Assembly (NCBI GenBank): GCA_964649725.1
Contig: CAZYTM010000004.1
Coordinates: 124,001-188,000, forward strand
Direction of reading: 5' to 3'
DNA length: 64,000 bases
Source of the DNA: CAZYTM01 sp964649725
Lineage (GTDB): Bacteria; Desulfobacterota; Desulfuromonadia; Geobacterales; Geobacteraceae
In this document: positions 26,195-35,932 of the stretch, piece by piece
How the letters are laid out: every line of letters starts with the position of its first letter
How positions within the stretch are numbered: the first letter of the stretch is position 1
Made by a program: the position numbers and the translations under genes
Notes under the pieces: generated by a model
What the model saw: the letters and a program-made list of their open reading frames with translations, nothing else
Database searches by the model: none
What the model was told of the DNA's origin: nothing

Positions 26195-29100
26195 ATGAAC
26201 ATTGCAGAAATATTTATTAAACGACCAGTTATGACTTCACTGATCATGCTGGCAGTCATGATTTTTGGTCTCTTCGCGTACCGGCTATTACCTGTAAATG
26301 ATCTGCCGAATATTGACTATCCAACAATACAAGTTAGGTCTGACCTCCCTGGGGCCAGTCCGGATACCATGGCGACTGCCGTGGCAACACCGCTTGAACG
26401 TCAATTTTCCACTATTGCTGGTCTAGATTCTATGACATCTACAAATGGTCAGGGTGTGTCAATTATTACCCTCAAATTTGTTTTGGAGCGGAATATCGAT
26501 GCTGCTGCCCAGGATGTTCAGGCGGCCATCTCCAAGGCTGCTCGACAGCTCCCTCAGGATATGCCGAGTCCACCTTCCTACCAGAAAGTTAATCCTGCTG
26601 ATCAACCTGTCATTTATCTTGCGCTAAGTTCACCTACGATGCCTCTCTCAGCTGTAAATGAATATGCTGATACTATTATTGCGCCGCGCATCTCTATGAT
26701 CAACGGAGTTGCCCAAGTGCAAGTATTTGGTTCGCAGAAATATGCGGTACGAGTGCAACTTGACCCGCAGGGATTAGCGTCTCGCAAGATCGGTATAGAT
26801 GAAGTAGCTGCTGCTTTAGGCAGATGGAACGTAAATTTGCCGACTGGCGATTTAAAGGGTGATCGGCAGTCATATACCATCCAGGCAAATGGACAGCTCT
26901 TTGACGCAGCAGCTTTTAGACCATTGATCGTGGCATATCGTAATGGTTCGCCAGTCAGACTTTCAGACATTGCCAAAATCAAAGACAGCGTGGAGAACGA
27001 TAAGATTGCGGCCTGGTACAATGCAAAGGGTGAGTCGACCAGGGCGATTGTGCTTGCCGTTCAGCGTCAACCTGGTACTAATACCATCGAAGTTGTGGAT
27101 AGTATAAAAAAACAGCTGCCCAGTTTTAGGAGCCAAATTCCAGCTTCTGTAGATATCAATGTTCTCTTTGACCGAACAGTATCGATTCGTGAATCGGTAA
27201 CTGATGTGAAATTTACCCTGCTCCTGACCATTGCTTTGGTCATAATGGTTATATTCCTTTTCCTACGGAACATTTCGGCAACTGTTATTCCAAGCTTGGC
27301 TTTGCCTTTATCCATAATCGGTACTTTTGCTGCGATGTACGCGCTAGGATTTTCAGTCAACAATATCACACTTATGGCTTTGACACTGTCAGTAGGCTTT
27401 GTTGTGGATGATGCCATAGTTATGCTGGAAAATATTGTCCGTCATATGGAGCATGGCGAATCTGCGATGGAAGCGGCCTTTCGTGGTTCAAAAGAAATCG
27501 GATTCACCATTATATCCATGACAATCTCCCTTGTTGCTGTTTTTATCCCTGTTCTCTTCATGGCCGGAATGCTTGGCAGGATGCTGCATGAGTTTGCGGT
27601 GACTATAGCCGTTGCTATTCTTATTTCTGGCATTGTTTCCTTAACTTTGACGCCGATGCTCTGTAGTCGGTTTCTTAAGCCGCATGGTGATGAACAGCAT
27701 GGCCGGCTTTATAATTTTATGGAGCGCTTTTTTGATGGGATGCGCAATAAATACGAGAGTACTCTCACTAAGGTTCTCAATTATCGGCGTACTACCATGG
27801 CTATTACCTTCATTATGGCAATAATCACATTATTCCTCATTTTCAAGATGCCGATGGGGCTGCTACCTTCTGATGACATAGGAGCAATTTTTGCTTTCAC
27901 TGAAGGTGCTCAGGGGGTCTCGTTCGATGAGATGAAGCGTAACCAGATGAAATTGGTGGATATAGTCCTCCAGGAACCGGATGTGGAGGCTTTCATGTCT
28001 TCGGTTGGTGCATCTGGTACCAGAGTTGGCTCTAACTCCGGGTTCATGTTTATGAAGTTGAAACCTCGTCATGAACGTAAAAGGAATGCGGATCAGATAA
28101 TTCAGGGGTTACGTCCAAAGGTGATAGGGGTGCCTGGCATTGTCATGTTCATGCAGAATCCACCGCCGATCCGCCTTGAAGCAACACTTGCCAAAGCCCA
28201 ATACCAGTTTGTATTGCAGAGCCCGGATACGGACGACCTTTACAAAAATGCTGCTGCATTTGAAATGAAAATAAGGCAGTTACCAATTGCCCAGGATGTA
28301 ACCAGCGACCTGCAGATAAAAAATCCTCAGATCAATCTTGATATCGACCGTGATCGGGCAGCTTCGTTAGGTATCACTGCTGACCAGATAGAAGATGCCC
28401 TGTATTCTGCCTATGGTGCAAGGCAGGTATCTACTATATATTCTCCTACAAATCAATACCGTGTTGTTATGGAATTGGAACCTCAGTACCAGCTTGAACC
28501 GGCATCCCTTAGCTTACTTTATGTCCGTTCCAATAATAATGAACTGGTCCCGTTGGCATCATTAGCAAGATTATCTAAAGGACTCGGACCGTTGTCGGTA
28601 AATCATCTTGGGCAGATAACGGCGGTTACGATTTCGTTCAATTTGAAACCTGGCATACCGTTAGGTGATGCTGTATCCGCTATTCAGAAGGAAGCCAAAG
28701 GTCTCCCGGCAGGTATCACTACCGGATTTCAAGGGACAGCCCAGGTTTATCAGGCATCAACCAAAGGTTTGGCACTGCTTTTTATTATGGCTATTTTGGT
28801 TATCTATATCGTTCTCGGAATTTTATATGAGAGTTATATACATCCGCTGACTATCTTGTCAGGCCTCCCTTCTGCTGGTTTTGGTGCCCTGATAACGCTG
28901 CTAATTTTTGGCAAGGATCTAAATCTTTATTCATTTGTCGGAATTATCATGCTGGTCGGGATAGTCAAGAAGAATGCCATCATGATGATAGATTTCGCCC
29001 TTGAAGCTCAGCGTAAAGAAGGGAAAAAACCGCTTGATGCCATATTCCAGGGGTGTATAGTCCGTTTCCGACCGATTATGATGACCACCATGGCAGCTCT

Positions 29101-29317
29101 TATGGGGACTTTCCCGATAGCTATCGGAATAGGTGCTGGAGCAGATTCCCGACGGCCACTTGGCTTGGCTGTAGTTGGTGGATTGCTAGTTTCCCAACTG
29201 CTGACACTCTACATTACACCAGTCGTATACTACTATATGGATAAATCCCAAGAGTGGTTTCGGGTCCGAATCATGAAAAGATCACCTGCAACCCAAATTG
29301 AGTTGGCTAAAAACTAG
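26195..29317 (+). CDS. RND multidrug efflux pump (HAE-1 family)
   Basis: 1040 residues, the usual size for the resistance-nodulation-division family. It opens with the typical MNIAEIFIKRPVMT, then the first helix and PNIDYPTIQV. Twelve membrane helices in the 1+5+1+5 pattern are evident, with two large periplasmic loops. The proton-relay acidic pair lies in helix 4 (VGFVVDDAIVMLENI). By sequence it is nearest MdtB/MdtC/AcrB-like pumps. It is the last gene of the tetR-tolC-adaptor-pump operon, after a gap of 133 bases that holds no other gene. Substrates are probably hydrophobic toxins or antibiotics. Confidence 0.94.
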   Translation: MNIAEIFIKRPVMTSLIMLAVMIFGLFAYRLLPVNDLPNIDYPTIQVRSDLPGASPDTMATAVATPLERQFSTIAGLDSMTSTNGQGVSIITLKFVLERNIDAAAQDVQAAISKAARQLPQDMPSPPSYQKVNPADQPVIYLALSSPTMPLSAVNEYADTIIAPRISMINGVAQVQVFGSQKYAVRVQLDPQGLASRKIGIDEVAAALGRWNVNLPTGDLKGDRQSYTIQANGQLFDAAAFRPLIVAYRNGSPVRLSDIAKIKDSVENDKIAAWYNAKGESTRAIVLAVQRQPGTNTIEVVDSIKKQLPSFRSQIPASVDINVLFDRTVSIRESVTDVKFTLLLTIALVIMVIFLFLRNISATVIPSLALPLSIIGTFAAMYALGFSVNNITLMALTLSVGFVVDDAIVMLENIVRHMEHGESAMEAAFRGSKEIGFTIISMTISLVAVFIPVLFMAGMLGRMLHEFAVTIAVAILISGIVSLTLTPMLCSRFLKPHGDEQHGRLYNFMERFFDGMRNKYESTLTKVLNYRRTTMAITFIMAIITLFLIFKMPMGLLPSDDIGAIFAFTEGAQGVSFDEMKRNQMKLVDIVLQEPDVEAFMSSVGASGTRVGSNSGFMFMKLKPRHERKRNADQIIQGLRPKVIGVPGIVMFMQNPPPIRLEATLAKAQYQFVLQSPDTDDLYKNAAAFEMKIRQLPIAQDVTSDLQIKNPQINLDIDRDRAASLGITADQIEDALYSAYGARQVSTIYSPTNQYRVVMELEPQYQLEPASLSLLYVRSNNNELVPLASLARLSKGLGPLSVNHLGQITAVTISFNLKPGIPLGDAVSAIQKEAKGLPAGITTGFQGTAQVYQASTKGLALLFIMAILVIYIVLGILYESYIHPLTILSGLPSAGFGALITLLIFGKDLNLYSFVGIIMLVGIVKKNAIMMIDFALEAQRKEGKKPLDAIFQGCIVRFRPIMMTTMAALMGTFPIAIGIGAGADSRRPLGLAVVGGLLVSQLLTLYITPVVYYYMDKSQEWFRVRIMKRSPATQIELAKN

Positions 29318-29329
29318 GCAGAGGTAGCT

Positions 29330-31114
29330 GTGGCAACTCGTATCAAAATTCTTCCGGAAACTCTTACCAATAAAATTGCTGCTGGTGAAGTAGTAGAGCG
29401 ACCGTCATCGGTAGTCAAAGAACTTGTGGAAAACGCTATTGATGCTGGTTGTCGCGAAATTCAAGTAAATATTGAAGCTGGCGGAAAACGACTTATCAAA
29501 GTAACTGATGATGGTTCTGGTATGTCCAGAGATGAGGCATTGCTCGCTATGGAACGTCATGCAACCAGTAAAATTGCTAATGATAGCGACCTGTTTTCAT
29601 TGTCAACGCTTGGTTTTCGCGGCGAGGCACTGCCGTCCATTGCTTCGGTCTGCCGCTTTACTTTGGCTACTCGAGAACGAGGTGAGATTGAGGGGAATCA
29701 GATATACGCAGAAGGTGGTCGAATCAAAGAAGTAAAGTCATGTGGCATGGCTGAAGGGACTTCAATCGAAATCAGAAATCTCTTTTTCAACACCCCGGCC
29801 CGTCTTAAATTTCTTAAAAGTAGTGAGACCGAGGCTGGTCATGTAGGAGAGCTGTTGACAAGGTTGGCTTTATCTCGGCCTGACCTCCGTTTCACATACC
29901 AGAATGAAGGTAAAATAGTTTTCCGTGCTTTGCCAGGGAATCTAAAACATCGCATCTCAGAACTATTAAGTGCTGATATTATAAACTGTCTTTATCCTAT
30001 CGAGTACAGTGATGAACTTATCAGTGTTACTGGTTATATTGCCAGTCATGAGTGTAGTCGTTCAGCTACAACGCAAATGTATACATATGTTAATGGGCGC
30101 TTTATCAAGGACAGAGTCGTTCAGCACGCTATTATACAAGCATATCGTAATCTTCTCGAAAAGGGGAGATATCCGGTAGTAGTCCTTTTTATAAAACTTG
30201 CAGCTGGCGAGGTAGATGTGAATGTTCACCCGACCAAGCATGAAGTACGTTTTAGGGAACAGGGGAGGGTGCACGATACCATTCTGGGGGCTCTGGAATC
30301 AGTCTTACGTACTTCTCCATGGCAAAAACAGAAGGTGAGTACTACCATTTCCAATCCGCATTTTATGTCGTCAACTAATGTAAAAGGAGTTGTTGAAGTA
30401 CGTGAAACGTTATTACGCTACCAATCCGATTCTGCTTTCCAGACCAGTATTACTGGATTTCCTGGGTGCCAGAATGTTCTGGATATCCAGCAGACGATAG
30501 CAGGTAGAGATATTGTTGCTGAATCAACAGGCTTTTTTTCATCTTTAACGGTGATCGGCCAGTTTAATGCTTCCTATATTCTATGTCAGAATCAGAGTGA
30601 TCTTGTAATAATCGACCAGCATGCAGCGCATGAGCGGATTGCTTATGAACGGCTCCGTAGTGAATTTGATCGTGATGCAATCGAAATACAAGGATTGCTC
30701 TTTACAGAGCAGCTAGAGCTAACATTTAGTGAAGTAGCTATAGTTAAAGAAAGGCATCATGAACTTGCTAGGCTTGGTTTTGAATTAGAACATTTTGGCG
30801 GAAATACATGGCTCCTAAAGGGGATCCCCAGACTATTGACAGGAGGTAGTGCAATTCAGACTTTGCAAGATATCATTGTTGAACTGCAAAAACTTGGTCG
30901 GACTAATAGCTTTGCAGTATTGCGAGATGAGCTTCTTGCCACCATTGCCTGCCATAGTGTTATTCGTGGCCAACGCATACTGGATTCAGATGAAATAATG
31001 GCACTTTTCCGGCAGATGGATGCCACTGATTTTGCCATGAGTTGCCCACATGGTCGACCTGTATATCGCACAATAACTATTGCTGAATTGGAGCGTATGT
31101 TTAAACGTGGTTGA
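29330..31114 (+). CDS. mutL: DNA mismatch repair protein MutL
   Basis: 594 residues starting at a GTG (29330). The N-terminal GHKL ATPase has LVENAIDAG, DDGSGM and GFRGEALPSIA. The C-terminal domain carries the endonuclease motif DQHAAHERIAYE, which fits DQHA(x)2E(x)4E, and the CPHGRP motif, so this MutL should nick DNA itself, as expected where MutH is absent. It begins 12 bases after the efflux pump gene and overlaps miaA. The mutL-miaA-hfq order is a common bacterial arrangement. Confidence 0.96.
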   Translation: MATRIKILPETLTNKIAAGEVVERPSSVVKELVENAIDAGCREIQVNIEAGGKRLIKVTDDGSGMSRDEALLAMERHATSKIANDSDLFSLSTLGFRGEALPSIASVCRFTLATRERGEIEGNQIYAEGGRIKEVKSCGMAEGTSIEIRNLFFNTPARLKFLKSSETEAGHVGELLTRLALSRPDLRFTYQNEGKIVFRALPGNLKHRISELLSADIINCLYPIEYSDELISVTGYIASHECSRSATTQMYTYVNGRFIKDRVVQHAIIQAYRNLLEKGRYPVVVLFIKLAAGEVDVNVHPTKHEVRFREQGRVHDTILGALESVLRTSPWQKQKVSTTISNPHFMSSTNVKGVVEVRETLLRYQSDSAFQTSITGFPGCQNVLDIQQTIAGRDIVAESTGFFSSLTVIGQFNASYILCQNQSDLVIIDQHAAHERIAYERLRSEFDRDAIEIQGLLFTEQLELTFSEVAIVKERHHELARLGFELEHFGGNTWLLKGIPRLLTGGSAIQTLQDIIVELQKLGRTNSFAVLRDELLATIACHSVIRGQRILDSDEIMALFRQMDATDFAMSCPHGRPVYRTITIAELERMFKRG

Positions 31115-32078
31115 GACGGAATCGACAGATTGCAAGATTAACTTAGTAGTGATACAGGGCCCAACTGCATCCGGTAAATCAGATTTTGCTGTCAGATTGG
31201 CTGAAGTTATCCAGGGAGAAATAGTTAATGCGGATTCAATGCAGGTTTATCGCTATATGGATATCGGCACGGCAAAACCTTCTCCAATAATGATGGAGAA
31301 AATACCTCATCACTTGATCGACATTGTTGCGCCAGATGAGGATTTTACAGCTGCTGATTTTAGCGATCATGCGCTAAGAGCTATTGAGCAGATTAATCGA
31401 AAGAACAGTAGGACAATAGTTGTAGGTGGGACTGGGCTTTATATACGGGCACTTTTGCACGGTCTTGTGCCCTCACCAAGATATAATTCGTCAGTGCGGG
31501 ATAAATTGAAAAATCGTGCTGCTAGCGAAGGTAATGCTGTACTGCTGAACGAACTAAATGATGTTGATTCTCTTACTGCCAGTAAACTTCATCCAAATGA
31601 TCAAGTTAGAATTATAAGGGCACTTGAAGTTTTTCTGCAGACCGGTGTCCCTATATCCAGCTATAGACAGGAACATGGATTTAGAGAAAATAAATTTCGG
31701 GTCCTGAAAATCGGCATTTCTGTGCCAAGGGAAGAATTATATCGACGAATCGAACTTCGGGTAGATGAGATGTTTAAAGCAGGTCTGGTTGATGAGGTAC
31801 GCTCACTGCTAACTTCTGGATACAGTCCTGACTTGAAACCCTTTCGGTCGATAGGGTATAAAGAAGTCTGTGCATTTCTTATGGGGCGATCTCAGCTTGC
31901 AGAAACAGTAAATTTAGTTAAACAGAACACCAGACGATATGCAAAAAGGCAACTTACTTGGTTTAAGAAGGATACTGAAATTAAATGGGTTGAATATCCT
32001 GATAGTTTTGCTACTATTTGTAACCATGTGATTGATTTTTTTGCTAAAGGAGAGGAAAATGGCAAAAGCACCCTTTAA
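31107..32078 (+). CDS. miaA: tRNA dimethylallyltransferase MiaA
   Basis: 323 residues from a GTG at 31107 that overlaps the mutL stop; a TTG nine codons upstream is also in frame. The P-loop is GPTASGKS, followed by NADSMQVYRYMDIGTAKPS, the family signature. It adds a dimethylallyl group to A37 of tRNAs reading UNN codons. The gene is followed by hfq, whose start lies inside its 3' end. Confidence 0.94.
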   Translation: MVETESTDCKINLVVIQGPTASGKSDFAVRLAEVIQGEIVNADSMQVYRYMDIGTAKPSPIMMEKIPHHLIDIVAPDEDFTAADFSDHALRAIEQINRKNSRTIVVGGTGLYIRALLHGLVPSPRYNSSVRDKLKNRAASEGNAVLLNELNDVDSLTASKLHPNDQVRIIRALEVFLQTGVPISSYRQEHGFRENKFRVLKIGISVPREELYRRIELRVDEMFKAGLVDEVRSLLTSGYSPDLKPFRSIGYKEVCAFLMGRSQLAETVNLVKQNTRRYAKRQLTWFKKDTEIKWVEYPDSFATICNHVIDFFAKGEENGKSTL

Positions 32079-32283
32079 TATCCAGGATCAGTATCTGAAC
32101 CAATCTCGCAAGGAAAGGGTCAAGGTAGTCATCCAGCTTATGTCAGGTGAACGGATGGAAGGTTACATCAAATCATTTGATAATTTTTCTGTTCTCATGG
32201 AAGTAAATGGAGATATTCTCATTTATAAACATGCCATCTCCACGATTACATCTGTTGATGGCACATTTCGCCTTCATCAATGA
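32059..32283 (+). CDS. hfq: RNA chaperone Hfq
   Basis: 74 residues from the ATG at 32059, which has a strong ribosome binding site (AAAGGAGAGG). Sm1 (NIQDQYLNQSRKERV, SFDNFSVLME) and Sm2 (YKHAISTI) motifs are intact. It has only the core and no long C-terminal tail. Hfq hexamers pair small RNAs with mRNAs. The start lies 20 bases inside the end of miaA. Confidence 0.96.
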   Translation: MAKAPFNIQDQYLNQSRKERVKVVIQLMSGERMEGYIKSFDNFSVLMEVNGDILIYKHAISTITSVDGTFRLHQ

Positions 32284-32301
32284 GTAGCTTAATAGTATCG
32301 A

Positions 32302-32341
32302 CAACCGTAGGGGTGTACGGGATGTATGCCCCTACTGTTGT
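32302..32341 (+). terminator. Hairpin terminator after hfq
   Basis: CAACCGTAGGGG (32302-32313) can pair with CCCCTACTGTTG (32329-32340) with one mismatch, followed by a short TTT. It lies 18 bases after the hfq stop and just before the next gene. Confidence 0.65.
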
Positions 32342-32361
32342 TTCGAACTGAGCTTCTGAGC

Positions 32362-33435
32362 ATGATTAGCCGCGAATCAAAGCTATTGTTAATAGCCGGT
32401 GTTATACTGGCAGGATTCGTCTATCTCATAATAAGTATGGGGTCTGTTTTTCTGCCTGTTTTTGTGGCATTGATTCTTGCATATCTTTTTGAACCTCTTA
32501 TTTTACCGTTGGAACGACACGGGATAAATCGTACTGTTGCAATCTTCATTATATTCACTGGCTTTGTACTGATTCTTGGTGGCGTATCTGCATTTTTTAT
32601 TATTTCACTCCGCGCAGAGTTTTCCAACATTCAGTTAAATCTGCCTGACTACGCCACTAGACTCTACAATTACCTTCCACAACAATTAAAAGCAATACTA
32701 GATATTGAGACTCCCGATAAGGTATATAACCATATCAACAGTGCAATCGAGAATATCCGCGGGGCATCTGCTGATTTGTTCAAAGAGACCTTTACCTTTG
32801 TCAAGAAGGCTTTTGCTTCTACTTTGTCATTTATATTGGCAGTAGTTGGATATTTTATTACACCATTATATCTATACTATTTCATTAAGGACCTGCCACA
32901 GATAAGGAATTTTGTGATGGGGCTGATTCCGCTTCGATGTCATCCTATGGTTATAGAGCGGGGCAAAGAGATCGATACTATTCTGTCTGCATTTATCCGT
33001 GGCCAACTCTCAGTTTGTGCGATTTTGGCTGTTCTTTATAGTATTGGTCTGTATTTTATCGGAATCGATCTTGCAATTGTTATTGGGACATTGGCTGGTA
33101 TAACCTTTATTATCCCTTATTTTGGCACTATTATTGGTATTGTCCTGGCTGTAACCATGGCATTTCTTAAATTTCAAGACATTGTCCACCCGCTGCTCTG
33201 TCTAGGCTGGTTTGGACTTGTGCAGGCGTTAGAGGGCAGTCTTATCACGCCAAAGATAGTTGGCGATAAGTTAGGGCTCCATCCTGTTATAATTATATTA
33301 TCATTATTCATCGGTGGGCAATTAGGAGGAATTCTGGGAATGTTGCTAGCGATGCCGATCGCAGCTGTTTCGAAGGTTTTCTGGCGGTCAATGCTTGCAG
33401 TTTATCGGGAAACCGCATTTTACCAGGGCTCATAA
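32362..33435 (+). CDS. AI-2E family transporter (PerM/YdiK-like)
   Basis: 357 residues from the ATG at 32362 (an in-frame ATG 12 codons earlier falls in the terminator hairpin). There are about eight membrane helices with the family layout: two N-terminal pairs, a soluble segment (about 80-145), and a C-terminal block with GTLAGITFIIPYFGTIIG and a late PKIVGDKLGLHP motif. Members export various small molecules or ions; few are characterised. The stop codon overlaps the next start (TAATG). Confidence 0.87.
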   Translation: MISRESKLLLIAGVILAGFVYLIISMGSVFLPVFVALILAYLFEPLILPLERHGINRTVAIFIIFTGFVLILGGVSAFFIISLRAEFSNIQLNLPDYATRLYNYLPQQLKAILDIETPDKVYNHINSAIENIRGASADLFKETFTFVKKAFASTLSFILAVVGYFITPLYLYYFIKDLPQIRNFVMGLIPLRCHPMVIERGKEIDTILSAFIRGQLSVCAILAVLYSIGLYFIGIDLAIVIGTLAGITFIIPYFGTIIGIVLAVTMAFLKFQDIVHPLLCLGWFGLVQALEGSLITPKIVGDKLGLHPVIIILSLFIGGQLGGILGMLLAMPIAAVSKVFWRSMLAVYRETAFYQGS

Positions 33436-34739
33436 TGGAAGGGTTGCTGATCCTGGATGTTCAAACTGGTAGCATTGCTGAAGAACTCGATATCGAGTCA
33501 GGAGATCGACTTATTGCAGTAAATGGCAGTAAGCTTCGTGATATTGTCGATTATCATTTTTTTACTGATGAAAATAATTTAGCATTAGAACTTATCAAGA
33601 CAAATGGTGAGGTGTGGGAAATTGAGGTAGAGCGTGAAGAAGGTGAGCAACTCGGGATGGTATTTGCTCCTCCTAAGCCACGAAAATGTAAAAATAACTG
33701 TATTTTCTGTTTTGTTCATCAAATGCCTCCTGGACTTCGTCAACCACTTTATGTGAAAGATGAGGATTATCTGCTTTCTTTTCTCTGTGGCAATTATGTC
33801 ACTATGAGTGATATAACCCTTGATGAGATCAACAGAATTATTGAACAACATCTGTCACCACTTTATGTCTCTGTTCATGCATCAGAACCAGTTCTGCGTG
33901 ACCGTTTGCTTGGCAGAAGACATCCAAGTAAGCCGATTCTTGATATCCTGAATAAATTATCAGCAGCCCATATAACAATTCATACTCAGATAGTGTTATG
34001 CCCAGGGATTAATGATGGTCCTGCTTTACATAAAACTGTCTATGACCTTGCGGCTCTTCACCCTTCGATCGCCTCCTTGGCTATAGTCCCCGTTGGCCTC
34101 ACCAAGCACCGCAATGGATTGCTCCTGCTATCACCTGTAACCAGAGAATATGCTGTTTCATTTCTGAAGGTTTGGCAACCATTGGCAAATAATTTGAATC
34201 GCAAATTAAACAATAAATTTTTGATGTTCGCTGATGAGTTTTATATCAAGGCGGGAAATGTATTCCCACCGCTTTCCAGTTATGGGAATATGCCACAGCT
34301 CGAAAATGGCGTAGGTATGATCCCGCTATTTCTTAGAGAGGCAAGAAATGTTCTCCGTCGGGCAAAGAGATGCAAAGCAGCTCAGATAACCATTGTTACT
34401 GGTGAATCTCCATATATTTATCTTAAAGATTTTATTGCCATGCTGGCTGAAAAGACCGGTACGATGCTTCATCTTATAGCAGTTAATAATAAGTTGTTCG
34501 GAGATGAAGTGACTGTAACAGGCCTTGTTTCTGGCCAGGATATCATCTCAACTTTGCGTGGGCTCAGCTTAGGAGACCTGGTTATAATTCCCGATGTTAT
34601 GCTAAAGGAGGGTGAGGGGGTATTTATTGACGATATGTCTATTGATGACATGCAAAAGGAACTAAATGTGAAGGTCCAAGTTGTCGCATCGACACCACAA
34701 GGGATATATGCTTTGATCAAGCGACTAAATAATATATAA
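33435..34739 (+). CDS. PDZ plus radical-SAM-like protein (DUF512 family)
   Basis: 434 residues. An N-terminal PDZ-like domain (about 1-75, with GDRLIAVNGSKL) precedes a radical-SAM-like region carrying C-KNN-C-IF-C (about 80-90, CKNNCIFCFVHQ). The second half is the DUF512 domain. Members are widespread in bacteria and cyanobacteria with no assigned reaction. The cysteines suggest a 4Fe-4S cluster that cleaves S-adenosylmethionine. It is translationally coupled to the AI-2E gene and ends at a bidirectional terminator. Confidence 0.85.
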   Translation: MEGLLILDVQTGSIAEELDIESGDRLIAVNGSKLRDIVDYHFFTDENNLALELIKTNGEVWEIEVEREEGEQLGMVFAPPKPRKCKNNCIFCFVHQMPPGLRQPLYVKDEDYLLSFLCGNYVTMSDITLDEINRIIEQHLSPLYVSVHASEPVLRDRLLGRRHPSKPILDILNKLSAAHITIHTQIVLCPGINDGPALHKTVYDLAALHPSIASLAIVPVGLTKHRNGLLLLSPVTREYAVSFLKVWQPLANNLNRKLNNKFLMFADEFYIKAGNVFPPLSSYGNMPQLENGVGMIPLFLREARNVLRRAKRCKAAQITIVTGESPYIYLKDFIAMLAEKTGTMLHLIAVNNKLFGDEVTVTGLVSGQDIISTLRGLSLGDLVIIPDVMLKEGEGVFIDDMSIDDMQKELNVKVQVVASTPQGIYALIKRLNNI

Positions 34740-34775
34740 AAAAGGCAGCAACCTCGTTTGGTTGCCGCCTTTTAT
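34738..34775. terminator. Bidirectional Rho-independent terminator
   Basis: AAAGGCAGCAACC (34741-34753) pairs with GGTTGCCGCCTTTT (34760-34773) around a six-base loop, with one mismatch. T-rich on one side and A-rich on the other, it serves both the radical-SAM-like gene and the convergent cytochrome gene. Confidence 0.88.
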
Positions 34776-34797
34776 TCGCTCAGTTAAGTTATATCGG

Positions 34798-35820
34798 TTA
34801 CATTTTATGACATTTATCGCATTTATCCTTTACACTAAAGGCATCTTTGCCATTATGACATGCACCACAAGATTTGCCACCTTCCATTGCCCCCATGCCG
34901 AAATGCTGAACACCAGATTTATATGGAAATAACTTGGTATGGCATTCTAAGCATTTGTACATTCCAAGATGTATTTCGTGACTGAATTTTGCTTCACCGG
35001 AATCTGTGCTAAAAGAGATCGTTCCTGGAGAGAAACTCTTATGACACTTGGCGCAGTCACTGCCTGAGGAGAATGCATCTTTGCCATTATGGCATGCACC
35101 ACATGACTTCCCTTTACCCATCTCATCCATAGAATAGCGCTTATTGCCGCTCTTGTAGGTAAATATTCCAGTGTGGCAGTCCTTGCAAGCATACATGCCA
35201 AGATGCATAGTGTGACTAAAAGTTACATCATTGATACCCTTTACCTTGAATAAAATATCTTTTGGTTTCATCCCTTTGTGGCAGTTCCCACAGTTGCCGG
35301 CAACCGAGAAGCTTCGTTTCCCGTCGTGACATGCCCCACAAGTTCTACCTTTTTCCATCTGTGCCATGCTGACGTTCTTTTCTTTGCCAGTTATGATCTT
35401 TCCATTGTGACAGCCTCTGCATTTGCCCCCGGTTTTGGTAATATGTGTTTCGTGGCTGAAAACAGCTTCAGTTGCCCCCTTGACACGATAGGTGATAGTA
35501 CGTGGTTTACCCCTATGACAATTTGTGCAGGCTTTTTCATCGGCAACGCTAAATGCTTTGATGCCACTATGACATGCCCCGCAGGATTTGGTTTTCTCCA
35601 TTTCCGCCATAGTATAACGGCGCCGGTCTCTGAGATTAAAAATAGCATTATGGCAAATTCTACAGTTGTTGCTATATTTATTTAAATGGAAGTCATGACT
35701 AAAAGTAACTGGTTCAGAATTTTTAAAACGGTAGAGGACATCCTTGGTTTCCTTGGCGAGAATCGGGGGAGTAACGATAAACCCAAAGCTCAGCAACAAA
35801 AGGATAAATCGTAACTTCAT
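34798..35820 (-). CDS. Dodecahaem c-type cytochrome, four c7-type domains
   Basis: 340 residues with a signal peptide (1-22) and 12 CxxCH motifs in four repeats of about 75 residues, three haems each. The pattern in each repeat is F-SH-x-x-H-L, C-x-x-CH, M-x-x-M, SCGACH-x-G and C-x-x-CH. The motifs in order are CRICH, CGACH, CTNCH; CRGCH, CGACH, CGNCH; CKDCH, CGACH, CAKCH; CLECH, CGACH, CDKCH. This matches the 'nanowire' dodecahaem cytochromes of Geobacter such as GSU1996, whose domains resemble PpcA. It should be periplasmic and carry electrons along a string of haems. It lies close to mutL-miaA-hfq, as I recall for GSU1996. Confidence 0.94.
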   Translation of the reverse strand: MKLRFILLLLSFGFIVTPPILAKETKDVLYRFKNSEPVTFSHDFHLNKYSNNCRICHNAIFNLRDRRRYTMAEMEKTKSCGACHSGIKAFSVADEKACTNCHRGKPRTITYRVKGATEAVFSHETHITKTGGKCRGCHNGKIITGKEKNVSMAQMEKGRTCGACHDGKRSFSVAGNCGNCHKGMKPKDILFKVKGINDVTFSHTMHLGMYACKDCHTGIFTYKSGNKRYSMDEMGKGKSCGACHNGKDAFSSGSDCAKCHKSFSPGTISFSTDSGEAKFSHEIHLGMYKCLECHTKLFPYKSGVQHFGMGAMEGGKSCGACHNGKDAFSVKDKCDKCHKM

Positions 35821-35932
35821 AAAGTACTCCTTAGTTATACAGGTAATATCTAAATATAATTTGAATCTTAATTTTATACACCCATCTTTATAATTTCGTC
35901 AATTTAAAATTTGATTTTGAGGAGGCCAACAA

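Noticed and set aside
26614..27021. 135-codon open frame antisense to the RND pump gene
   Set aside because: Shadow of a well-supported gene; the composition follows the pump's codons and no domain is seen.
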